Shown here one piece after another: positions 18,553-26,915 of a stretch of 64,000 nucleotides of DNA (position 1 is its first letter; each line of letters starts with the position of its first letter). This stretch comes from Clostridia bacterium (GTDB lineage Bacteria > Bacillota > Clostridia > Christensenellales > UBA1242), in contig CAAGAO010000016.1 of the NCBI GenBank assembly GCA_900767835.1, positions 14,100-78,099 on the forward strand, in the 5' to 3' direction. Below the pieces are notes generated by a model. The model worked only from the letters and a program-made list of their open reading frames with translations. It did no database searches and was not told the origin of the DNA. Made by a program: the position numbers and the translations under genes.

Positions 18553-19302
18553 ATGTATATTATTTTTTTAAAAATCATATTTTATTTTATGAGAAAAATA
18601 TCTTATAATTTTTTTAGAAAATATATTGCAAATATTATAATTGTTCTAGCAATATTTTGTGTAGGATTATTAACATATCAAGGCGGAGTTATTGGTGCTT
18701 TTAGTAGCAACAACTCACAAATTATATATTCTGGAAATCCTAAAAATAATACAATTTCAATTATGATAAATGTATATATGGGTAATGAATATGTAGAGCA
18801 AATTTTGGATACTTTGAAAGAAAATAATGTAAAAGCAACATTTTTTGTCGGTGGTATTTGGATAGAAAAAAATCAAGAATGTTTTATAAAAATTTATAAC
18901 AGCGGTAACGAAATTGCATCTCATGGTTATTGGCATAAAGACCATAGTAAACTAAGTGATGAAGACCAAATTAATGAAATTCTTTTAACAGATAAACTAG
19001 TTACAAGCATAACAGGTTTAAAAATGTCACTTTTTGCACCACCTAGTGGTGCGTTTAACAAACATACAGCATATATTGCCGAAAACTTAGGTTACAAAAC
19101 AATTATGTGGAGCAAAGACACAATAGACTGGCGTGACCAAGATGAAAATTTAATATTCAATAGAGCAACCAAAAATTGTAGTGCCGGCGATTTAGTATTA
19201 ATGCATCCAACAAAGGCCACATCATCTTGTTTAGATAAAATAATAAAGTTTTATAAAAAACAAGGTTTAAATGTGGATACAGTTACCAAAAATATATCGT
19301 AG
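18553..19302 (+). CDS. YlxY/PdaB-like polysaccharide deacetylase, probably inactive
   Basis: A NodB-fold protein of up to 249 residues with an N-terminal membrane anchor (about 24-45). Its place directly after pnp matches ylxY of Bacillus, a sporulation-associated deacetylase-like gene. The zinc motif His pair survives (ASHGYWHKDH), as do FAPPSGAFN (the RPP-Y/F-G motif) and VLMHPT. However, the first catalytic motif TFDDG is replaced by MINVYMG, so both catalytic-site aspartates are gone. The protein is therefore likely a non-enzymatic cell-wall-binding member, if it is functional. Neither ATG 18553 nor ATG 18589 has a convincing ribosome site; I kept the longer form. Confidence 0.75.
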   Translation: MYIIFLKIIFYFMRKISYNFFRKYIANIIIVLAIFCVGLLTYQGGVIGAFSSNNSQIIYSGNPKNNTISIMINVYMGNEYVEQILDTLKENNVKATFFVGGIWIEKNQECFIKIYNSGNEIASHGYWHKDHSKLSDEDQINEILLTDKLVTSITGLKMSLFAPPSGAFNKHTAYIAENLGYKTIMWSKDTIDWRDQDENLIFNRATKNCSAGDLVLMHPTKATSSCLDKIIKFYKKQGLNVDTVTKNIS

Positions 19303-19356
19303 TAGTTTTTATTTGTAATTCCGTCATTATTTTTAAACTAATTTTTTAATTATATG

Positions 19357-19385
19357 TTGCAGTGAGTAAAAAATAATGATATACT
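19357..19385 (+). promoter_or_regulatory. Promoter of ftsK/spoIIIE
   Basis: TTGCAG (19357-19362), 17 bp, TATACT (19380-19385). It gives a leader of about 20 nt carrying a weak AAGGG site. Confidence 0.5.
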
Positions 19386-19410
19386 TAAAAAGTAAAATAA
19401 GGGTTAAATA

Positions 19411-22380
19411 ATGGCGATATATAATTTTGAAGAACAAAAACCAAAACAAAAAAAAGCCGATTATCAAAAGATTGTCGGCTGTATTTTAGTTGGTGTTTCT
19501 ATTGTATGTTTATTTTGTTTAATAACACATTTAGTACCATTTATGAAGAGTTTTTTACTTGGTGTGGCTGGACTATTCTGCTATCCATTTTTTATAACAT
19601 TAATGGTAGTTGGTTTTGCTTTGTTAGGGCATAAAAAATATATTATGCCTAAAAAGTATGGCATCTATTTAGCATTGTCAATAGGATTTGTTCTCAGTAT
19701 CTTTCAGTTAATCTTAGTTAAAAATGATGGGCTTAACTTTTGGCAGTATTTAGGCGTATGTTATACACAAAAAACAACCGCTGGAGGTATTCTTTTAGGT
19801 CTTGTAACCGCACCATTTTTATATGTTTTAAATAGAGTTGGGGCATATATCATTTTCACGGCATTAACATTAATATTCATTGCACTAACAATAGATTATG
19901 TTCATTATTTAAACAAAAATGAGAGTTTGAAAAAAGCTATTCGCTTAACTACAGAAAAAGAAGAAGTTAAACCGGTTGCCAATAAAATAACTGTACGAGA
20001 ATTAGAAAATAATCTAAAAAAATCAAAAGTTGTAGCCGAAATCAAAGAAGAACCAAAAGTTAAACAAGAAATAGAAAAAGTTAAATTAACTTTAGATGCA
20101 AAACAAGAAAACGAAACAAAAGAGGAGTCTGCTAAACGCAAACTAGGGCTTCTTGCATCATCTAAACAAGACCAAATAGATAATAGTCGATACTTTAACA
20201 CAGAAATTGAACAAACCACAAAACCAAAAATTGAAAATACTAGAGAATATATACTTTCTGGAAATAACAAAGTAGAACTTAGTGAATATAGCACAAGACA
20301 ATTAGAAAAAATTCAATCTAACTTTTTAAATTTAAAAAATAAAAATAATAATCAAGAAAATAATCAAACAATCAATGGGTTCGGCTATTCGAATAACCAT
20401 AAAGATTATAGTTCATATGTTATGCCTAGCAAAGTAATACATGAAGATGTGAATCCAGTTATTCCTTCAACAAATAATAGCACACTTAAAAGCACAATAG
20501 GGCTAAGTAGTCAATCCAATAATTATGTTAACGACACATCTAAACAACAAATAATGCCAGAAATGAAGATAGTTGAAGATGATATACAACAAACGACTTT
20601 TTCATCGCCTAAACAAACAAGCATAATAGATGATAGCAAACAAACCTTTAATGCAACCGTCCAAGACGAAGGTATTAACTTTACACCTATTATTGAAGAA
20701 GAAAAAGAATCAAGTGAACATATCAATACACTTGATGTGGAAGATTTTACCAACAATGTTTTAAAATCTTTAAACAAAGAAAACGAGGTATTGGATACTA
20801 AACCTAAATATGAACAACAAAATACAACAAAATATATTTCGCCTGAAAATATGTTCAAAGAAGAAGCAACACCTATTGAACCTGAGCCTATTATTCCTAA
20901 GGAACCAATTAATTATATAAAACCACCTATTGAACTATTAACTACTGAAAGTATGGATTTATCTTCTGTAAGTCAAGATGTAGTTAAAAAAAGAGAAGAA
21001 CTTGAAATGGCTCTTGATACCTTTGGTATTCCAGCAAAAGTTATAGGTGTTGTAATTGGTCCAGCGGTAACAAGATATGAACTCGAAATGCCAGCAGGTG
21101 TAAGCATAAAAAGACTCCTATCTTTACAAGAAGATATAGCCTACACTCTATCGTCAAATGGTGCAATTAGAATTGAAGCACCAATTCCTGGTAGGCGTGC
21201 AGTTGGTATTGAAGTTCCAAATGATAAAATTGCAACTGTTGGTTTAAAAGACATAATTATGTCACCAGAATTTATGGTGTCTAAATCAAATCTATCCATT
21301 GCTCTTGGAAAAGATATATCAGGTTCGGTTAAAACATTCAGTTTAATTAAAATACCCCATCTTTTAATCGCTGGTACAACAGGCTCTGGTAAATCAGTTT
21401 GTATCAATGCAATAATTTTAAGTTTGATTTTTAGATATTCTCCAGATGAAGTAAAATTTATTTTAATTGACCCCAAACGTGTTGAATTCTCAATGTATAA
21501 TAATTTACCACACCTTTTGACGCCAAATGTTATTACCGACAGTGAAAAAGCACTAAATGCTCTCTCTTGGTGTGTAGATGAAATGGAAAGACGCTTTATA
21601 GTATTCGCTAATTCTCGTGTCAAAAATTTGGAAGAATATAATAATAGTGAAGAAGTATTAGAGGGTAGAGCAGAAAAGTTGCCATATATAATATTTATTA
21701 TAGATGAACTTGCAGACCTTTTAATGACATCTAAAAAAGAGGCAGAAGATTATATTTGTCGTATTTTACAAAAGGCAAGAGCGGCAGGTATCCATATGAT
21801 ACTTGCAACTCAAAGACCATCAGTAGATATTGTTACTGGTAAAATTAAAGCAAATTTAAGTGCTAGAATTTGTTTTGCTCTAATGACATCTGCCGACTCA
21901 AAAACGGTATTGGATCAGGGTGGTGCTGATATGTTACTAGGTAAAGGTGATATGCTGTTTTTATCTAGCGACACTGGTTCACCAAAACGTATTCAAGGTT
22001 GTTTTGTTACAACAAAAGAAATTGATGATGTTGTTACTTTTGTTAAAGAAAACAATGGCGATTATGAGTTTGATATGAAAACTGAACAAGCAATTCTAAA
22101 TCCACCTAAAAATGATGTAGTGACTCAAATAGATGGCGATAGAGCATCGAGTGATGGTTTTGATGCATTAATGCCACAAGTCTTAAAATCTGTTATAGAA
22201 AGTGGTCATGCATCAATTTCTATGATACAACGAAAATTTTTAGTTGGTTTCCCTAGAGCAGCAAGAATTATAGACCAAATGGAAGAAGCAGGTTATATAT
22301 CTCCATCTGATGGTAGTAAATCAAGAAGTGTATATATGACAATGGAAGAATATGATAAATTATATGGTGAAGGCGTTTAA
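19411..22380 (+). CDS. ftsK: DNA translocase FtsK/SpoIIIE
   Basis: A membrane-anchored ring ATPase that pumps DNA through the division or sporulation septum. The 989 residues include about four membrane helices (20-165). A long low-complexity linker rich in Lys, Glu, Asn and Gln follows (about 165-500). The alpha-beta motor domain has Walker A AGTTGSGKSVC and Walker B IIFIIDELADLLM. A C-terminal gamma winged helix (GHASISMIQRKFLVGFPRAARIIDQMEEAGYIS) reads polar DNA sequences. It is longer than B. subtilis SpoIIIE (about 790) because of the linker. Gene order after pnp and the deacetylase-like gene parallels Bacillus. Confidence 0.96.
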   Translation: MAIYNFEEQKPKQKKADYQKIVGCILVGVSIVCLFCLITHLVPFMKSFLLGVAGLFCYPFFITLMVVGFALLGHKKYIMPKKYGIYLALSIGFVLSIFQLILVKNDGLNFWQYLGVCYTQKTTAGGILLGLVTAPFLYVLNRVGAYIIFTALTLIFIALTIDYVHYLNKNESLKKAIRLTTEKEEVKPVANKITVRELENNLKKSKVVAEIKEEPKVKQEIEKVKLTLDAKQENETKEESAKRKLGLLASSKQDQIDNSRYFNTEIEQTTKPKIENTREYILSGNNKVELSEYSTRQLEKIQSNFLNLKNKNNNQENNQTINGFGYSNNHKDYSSYVMPSKVIHEDVNPVIPSTNNSTLKSTIGLSSQSNNYVNDTSKQQIMPEMKIVEDDIQQTTFSSPKQTSIIDDSKQTFNATVQDEGINFTPIIEEEKESSEHINTLDVEDFTNNVLKSLNKENEVLDTKPKYEQQNTTKYISPENMFKEEATPIEPEPIIPKEPINYIKPPIELLTTESMDLSSVSQDVVKKREELEMALDTFGIPAKVIGVVIGPAVTRYELEMPAGVSIKRLLSLQEDIAYTLSSNGAIRIEAPIPGRRAVGIEVPNDKIATVGLKDIIMSPEFMVSKSNLSIALGKDISGSVKTFSLIKIPHLLIAGTTGSGKSVCINAIILSLIFRYSPDEVKFILIDPKRVEFSMYNNLPHLLTPNVITDSEKALNALSWCVDEMERRFIVFANSRVKNLEEYNNSEEVLEGRAEKLPYIIFIIDELADLLMTSKKEAEDYICRILQKARAAGIHMILATQRPSVDIVTGKIKANLSARICFALMTSADSKTVLDQGGADMLLGKGDMLFLSSDTGSPKRIQGCFVTTKEIDDVVTFVKENNGDYEFDMKTEQAILNPPKNDVVTQIDGDRASSDGFDALMPQVLKSVIESGHASISMIQRKFLVGFPRAARIIDQMEEAGYISPSDGSKSRSVYMTMEEYDKLYGEGV

Positions 22381-22421
22381 TATTCATATCAAACATTTAT
22401 TAAATAACAAATGAGGAAAAA

Positions 22422-23738
22422 ATGACTTTAGAAGAATTAAAAAAGAAAAAAGTTTCAGCAATAAGTTTAGGTTGCGATAAAAATAGAGTAGACCTAGAAA
22501 AAATGCTCTACAATTTAAAAAATTTCGGTTTCACAATAACCGAAAATATCGCAGATTGTGATATTTTAATTGTCAATACTTGTGCTTTTATATCTCCAGC
22601 GATTAAAGAATCTATTGATAATATATTTTTAGCATTATCTCAAAAAGAAAATAAATGCGAAAAAGTGATTGTAACTGGTTGCTTAAACAATCGTTTTCCA
22701 GACGAAGTAAAAAATTTATTCAAAGATGTCGATTGCATTTTAAATATTAAAGATAACGACCAAATTGTAAACAAGGTGCTAGAACTATATGATGTAGAAG
22801 CAAAATACACATACAAAAACGGACGTCTTTTAACTAATATGCCACATTATGCTTATTTAAAAATAGCAGATGGTTGTGATAATGGTTGCGCTTACTGCAC
22901 AATTCCTAGAATTAGAGGACGATACAAATCTGAACCTATGGATATGCTGATTAAAGAAGCAAAAGATTTGGCTGAACAAGGTGTAAAAGAAATCATACTT
23001 GTCGCACAAGATATTACTCGTTATGGTATAGATTTATACAATAAATATTGTTTAATAGACTTAATAAAAGAGCTATCAAAAATTAAAAAAATTCAATGGA
23101 TACGATTGCATTATTGTTATCCTGAAATGGTTGATAATGCACTACTACAAGAGATTAAAAATAATCCTAAAGTATGTAAATATTTAGATATTCCACTCCA
23201 ACATATTGACGATAATATTTTAAAAGAAATGAATAGGCGTTCCACCGAAGAACAAGTCCGAAATTTGATAGATAATATAAAAACCAACTATCCTGAAATT
23301 ACTATAAGAAGTACATTTATAATTGGCTTTCCAGGTGAAACCAAAAAGCAGTTTAAAAAACTTATTGAATTTTTAGAGAGTGCAAAACTAAACAATGTTG
23401 GTTTCTTCCCGTATTATAAAGAAGAAAAAACTAAAGCATATTATATGAAAAAACAAATTCCAAACTTTATTAAAAAACATAGATTAAAAATAGCGGAAAA
23501 AACTCAAGAAAAAGTGATGAATGTTAACAATATTAATTTAATTGGTCAAGAAACTGATGTTATTATTGATTACTATGATGATGAAGTTAATGCGTTTGTT
23601 GGAAGAACAAACCAAAATTCACCAAATGTTGATTTTTATATTTTCTTTGATTATTTAGATAAAATTAAAGTTGGCGATATATATAAAGCAAAAATTACAG
23701 ATTATGCAAACGGAACATTTAAAGGAGAAATTTTATAA
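22422..23738 (+). CDS. rimO: Ribosomal protein S12 methylthiotransferase RimO
   Basis: A radical SAM enzyme that adds a methylthio group to an Asp of ribosomal protein S12. The N-terminal UPF0004 domain has cysteines in SLGCDKNRVD, VNTCAFI and VTGCLNN. The radical SAM motif DGCDNGCAYCTIPRIRG has CxxxCxxC near 150, and a TRAM-like domain ends the protein (VIIDYYDDEVNAFVGRT). SLGCDKN and the 438-residue length distinguish it from MiaB, a second and shorter homologue in this window. GAGG lies before the ATG; its stop overlaps the pgsA start by one base. Confidence 0.94.
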   Translation: MTLEELKKKKVSAISLGCDKNRVDLEKMLYNLKNFGFTITENIADCDILIVNTCAFISPAIKESIDNIFLALSQKENKCEKVIVTGCLNNRFPDEVKNLFKDVDCILNIKDNDQIVNKVLELYDVEAKYTYKNGRLLTNMPHYAYLKIADGCDNGCAYCTIPRIRGRYKSEPMDMLIKEAKDLAEQGVKEIILVAQDITRYGIDLYNKYCLIDLIKELSKIKKIQWIRLHYCYPEMVDNALLQEIKNNPKVCKYLDIPLQHIDDNILKEMNRRSTEEQVRNLIDNIKTNYPEITIRSTFIIGFPGETKKQFKKLIEFLESAKLNNVGFFPYYKEEKTKAYYMKKQIPNFIKKHRLKIAEKTQEKVMNVNNINLIGQETDVIIDYYDDEVNAFVGRTNQNSPNVDFYIFFDYLDKIKVGDIYKAKITDYANGTFKGEIL

Positions 23739-24316
23739 TGAATATACCAAATAAACTATCAATGTTAAGAATAATTCTTATACCTTTTATGCTATTTTTC
23801 TATTTGGCTAATTTTGTCCCATACGGAAAGATAATTGCTATTGCAATATTTATTGTTGCAGCTTTTACTGATATGCTAGATGGTCACATAGCAAGGAAAT
23901 ATAATTTAGTTACCAATTTAGGAAAACTTTTAGACCCTATTGCCGATAAGTTATTGGTTGTGTCAGCACTACTACTTGTTGTGGTTGACTATACTATACC
24001 ACGCCCATATGGTGTAATTGTAGCAATAATTATTATAGGTAGAGAATTACTTATATCCGCATTTAGACAAATAGCAGCATCAAAAAATTTTGTTATGGCT
24101 GCAGATAAGTTGGGAAAAATTAAGACTATTACGCAAGATATCGCATTACCACTATTGTTCTTAATATCATTTTTAACAAATAATGTATCAATAAATTCAA
24201 ATGTGTTATTTGTGATACAAATAATAGGCTATATACTAATAGGTATTGCAACTTTGCTCACAATTATTTCAGGAGCCAACTATTTGATAAAGAATAAGGA
24301 AGTTTTAAAAGATTAA
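23738..24316 (+). CDS. pgsA: CDP-diacylglycerol-glycerol-3-phosphate 3-phosphatidyltransferase
   Basis: A membrane enzyme making phosphatidylglycerol phosphate from CDP-diacylglycerol and glycerol 3-phosphate. The CDP-alcohol phosphotransferase signature D-x2-DG-x2-AR-x8-G-x3-D-x3-D is complete in TDMLDGHIARKYNL plus NLGKLLDPIADK (about 46-70). There are five or six membrane helices in 192 residues, a normal length. It begins with an ATG that overlaps the rimO stop (TAATG) and is followed by the CinA-like gene after one base, giving a tight rimO-pgsA-cinA operon ahead of recA. Confidence 0.95.
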   Translation: MNIPNKLSMLRIILIPFMLFFYLANFVPYGKIIAIAIFIVAAFTDMLDGHIARKYNLVTNLGKLLDPIADKLLVVSALLLVVVDYTIPRPYGVIVAIIIIGRELLISAFRQIAASKNFVMAADKLGKIKTITQDIALPLLFLISFLTNNVSINSNVLFVIQIIGYILIGIATLLTIISGANYLIKNKEVLKD

Positions 24317-24317
24317 A

Positions 24318-25505
24318 ATGGTTCATATTTATACATTTTGTGATAAGACCTTAGTGGGTAAAACAGAAAATAAATCTGCTAATTTGTTATGTGAAAATTT
24401 ATATAAAATGAATTTTATAATAGATGAAGTATGTACATATCCTTCGTCTTTTAACTATGAAAATTTAACCTTAAAAAATAATCATATTTATTTTCTTTTA
24501 ATGCAAAAAACAAATGTAAAACTAAACACTTTTTTATCAAAATTATCATCTTGTGAGTTAACAATTAACGAAACTTTAAAAAAAGTAGTAAATGAAACAT
24601 ATTCAAAGAAGAACTTACCATTAGAAAAAGAAACTGAAAATGAGTGGCTTATTCCATCTTGTGCAATTCCAATAACAAATCCTAACGGGAATACACAAGG
24701 CTATTTATTAAAAATAGCAGAGACAACAATATTTGTTTTACCAAATAATTATACTGAGTTTTATTCAATCTATAATGATTGCTTATTAAAATATTTAGAA
24801 GATAATTATCCTGTTGAATATTCTAGTGAAACATTTAAAACTTTTGGATTAAGTGAAGACTTATTATTTAAAGTTTTAAAAGAACAAATTAAAAATAAAG
24901 ACAAAGTGTCAATATCTATATTTTCAAAAGGTCTTGATAATGATATAGTCATAAAGGCTAAAAAAAACAATGTAAAATTTAATGATTATCGTCAAGCGGT
25001 TTTTGACAAACTTGAAAAATACATTTATGCCGTTCAACCAATATCTATGGACGAGTACTTAGAGTCGTTGATGCAAAATAAAAACGCAAAAATTTTATTT
25101 GTTGGCGATTCATCAATAGTTAATGTTGTAAATGGCATAGATGCAAATACTATAATAAATAATGTTTGTTCTTTGACAGTATTGCCAAATGTTAAATCTA
25201 AGATAAATTTTGGCTTAGATTATAATCAAATAAAAGAATCAGGAGAAGCGAGTGCAGAAACAGCATATTCTTTAGCTGTTAAATCTTTGGAACATTGCAA
25301 AGAATGTGATTTAGTAGTGTCTAGTTTGGTAAGTTTTGTAAACAATTGTGGGGTGGCATATATTGCTATTGGAAACAAGTTAAAAATAGATGTATATAAA
25401 AATCGTTTCTATGGAAATAATCAGCAAATTTTAGATAATATTGGTAGTACGGTTAAGTTTTATTTAATTAAAAAATTAAAAGCAGGCGATTATAAAGTAT
25501 TGTAA
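24318..25505 (+). CDS. cinA: Divergent CinA-like protein
   Basis: Position between pgsA and recA is the classic place of cinA, and the 395-residue length fits. The C-terminal half retains the CinA/PncC pattern: VKSLEHCKECDLVVSSLVSFVNNCGVAYIAIG and IGSTVKFYLIKKL at the end, with GEASAETAYSLAVKSL before them. The N-terminal molybdopterin-binding-like half is weak: the usual GDELL and NSNG motifs cannot be found, and TFGLSEDLLFKVL resembles the linker motif. CinA proteins deamidate NMN or hydrolyse ADP-ribose. With so many motif losses, activity here is uncertain. I rate the homology likely, mostly from context. Confidence 0.6.
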   Translation: MVHIYTFCDKTLVGKTENKSANLLCENLYKMNFIIDEVCTYPSSFNYENLTLKNNHIYFLLMQKTNVKLNTFLSKLSSCELTINETLKKVVNETYSKKNLPLEKETENEWLIPSCAIPITNPNGNTQGYLLKIAETTIFVLPNNYTEFYSIYNDCLLKYLEDNYPVEYSSETFKTFGLSEDLLFKVLKEQIKNKDKVSISIFSKGLDNDIVIKAKKNNVKFNDYRQAVFDKLEKYIYAVQPISMDEYLESLMQNKNAKILFVGDSSIVNVVNGIDANTIINNVCSLTVLPNVKSKINFGLDYNQIKESGEASAETAYSLAVKSLEHCKECDLVVSSLVSFVNNCGVAYIAIGNKLKIDVYKNRFYGNNQQILDNIGSTVKFYLIKKLKAGDYKVL

Positions 25506-25635
25506 ATATCTACTTAACTTTGCTATGATATTATATAAATAAACATAAACAAAATTTAGTTATATAATAGTCTTAATTCGTAAAATGAAAAATATAAAAA
25601 TTTTTCAATTTTTGTTATAAAAATAGCACAAATGT

Positions 25636-25665
25636 TTGCTTTATTAGGATAAAGTATGATATAAT
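25636..25665 (+). promoter_or_regulatory. recA promoter
   Basis: TTGCTT (25636-25641), 18 bp, TATAAT (25660-25665). ATGTTTG at 25632-25638, overlapping the -35, matches only one half of the LexA operator seen at lexA, so SOS control of recA is possible but weakly supported. Confidence 0.55.
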
Positions 25666-25688
25666 TATAAACATAAATAGGAGATACT

Positions 25689-26708
25689 ATGGAAGATAAA
25701 AAGAAAATTTTAGAACAGGCAATTTTAAATATTGAAAAGCAATTTGGTAAAGGATCTATTATGAGGTTAGGTGATGCACCAGACCAAAAAATTGAAGTAA
25801 TACCAACTGGTTGTTTACCACTCGATTTAGCCTTAGGTTGCGGTGGTATGCCAAGAGGAAGGATTATTGAAATTTACGGACCTGAATCTTCTGGTAAAAC
25901 TACACTTGCCTTACACGTAATTGCCGAAGCACAAAAACTAGGTGGCACAGCCGCATTTATTGATGCTGAGCACGCACTAGACCCAGTATATGCCGGCAAA
26001 TTAGGTGTTAACACTAACGATTTATATGTTTCACAACCAGATAATGGTGAACAAGCATTGGACATATGTGATTCTTTAGTTAGAACTGGTGCGGTTGATG
26101 TTGTTGTTGTAGATTCAGTCGCTGCCTTAACGCCAAAAGCAGAAATTGACGGGGATATGGGTGACCAACATATGGGGCTTCAAGCAAGGCTTATGAGTCA
26201 AGCAATGCGTAAAATTGCTGGTATTGCAAATAAAAGCAAAACTTGTATAATTTTCATTAACCAACTACGTGAAAAAATCGGTGTAATGTTTGGTAATCCA
26301 GAAACCACAGCTGGAGGGAAAGCCTTAAAGTTTTATGCTAGCATAAGAATAGATATACGTAGAGTTGATGCAATCAAAGATGGTGCCAATATTATAGGAA
26401 ATAAAACACGCGCGAAAATTGTAAAAAACAAACTTGCACCTCCATTCAAAACAGTTGAATTTGATATTATGTATGGTGAAGGTATATCAAAAGTTGGTTC
26501 AACACTTGATATGGCTATTGAACTTAATATTATTCAAAAAACTGGTTCTTGGTTCTCATACAATGATGAAAAAATTGCTCAAGGTAAAGAAAATTGTAAA
26601 CAATACTTAAAAGACCATAAAGACATATATGATGAAATTGAAAACAAAGTTCGTGAAAGAATTGAAAATGGTGACAAACTTCCAGAAGAACCAATGATTG
26701 ACGACTAA
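25689..26708 (+). CDS. recA: Recombinase RecA
   Basis: RecA forms filaments on single-stranded DNA for homologous recombination and triggers LexA self-cleavage. At 339 residues it has Walker [11 protein letters not shown] near 66-75, Walker [15 protein letters not shown], the L1 and L2 loops ([37 protein letters not shown]), and a shortened C-terminus ending in acidic [14 protein letters not shown] precedes the ATG. It is followed by a strong terminator. Confidence 0.99.
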   Translation: MEDKKKILEQAILNIEKQFGKGSIMRLGDAPDQKIEVIPTGCLPLDLALGCGGMPRGRIIEIYGPESSGKTTLALHVIAEAQKLGGTAAFIDAEHALDPVYAGKLGVNTNDLYVSQPDNGEQALDICDSLVRTGAVDVVVVDSVAALTPKAEIDGDMGDQHMGLQARLMSQAMRKIAGIANKSKTCIIFINQLREKIGVMFGNPETTAGGKALKFYASIRIDIRRVDAIKDGANIIGNKTRAKIVKNKLAPPFKTVEFDIMYGEGISKVGSTLDMAIELNIIQKTGSWFSYNDEKIAQGKENCKQYLKDHKDIYDEIENKVRERIENGDKLPEEPMIDD

Positions 26709-26801
26709 AATGTTTAAATATTTTCAATATAATGTTTATCCATATTATTGTAAAACTATATATAATAGTATGCATTAGTACCTAAATTTCATAATTTTTA
26801 T

Positions 26802-26835
26802 AAATTGGTTCAGCATTTACTGAACCAATTTTTTT
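26802..26835. terminator. Terminator between convergent recA and the PBP gene
   Basis: A 12-bp perfect stem (AAATTGGTTCAG / CTGAACCAATTT) with a 6-base loop and a T tract. The left side is only moderately A-rich, so it mainly serves recA. Confidence 0.85.
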
Positions 26836-26915
26836 GCATAAAGAACAAAACTGAAATAAACTTATAAAATTTATTTTCAATAATTTATATTTTTAATTTT
26901 AAAAATATTCAAATA

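Noticed and set aside
25587..25606. Terminator between cinA and recA
   Set aside because: GAAAAAT/ATTTTTC can pair but has no G/C base beyond the ends and only a broken T run. It is too weak to call.
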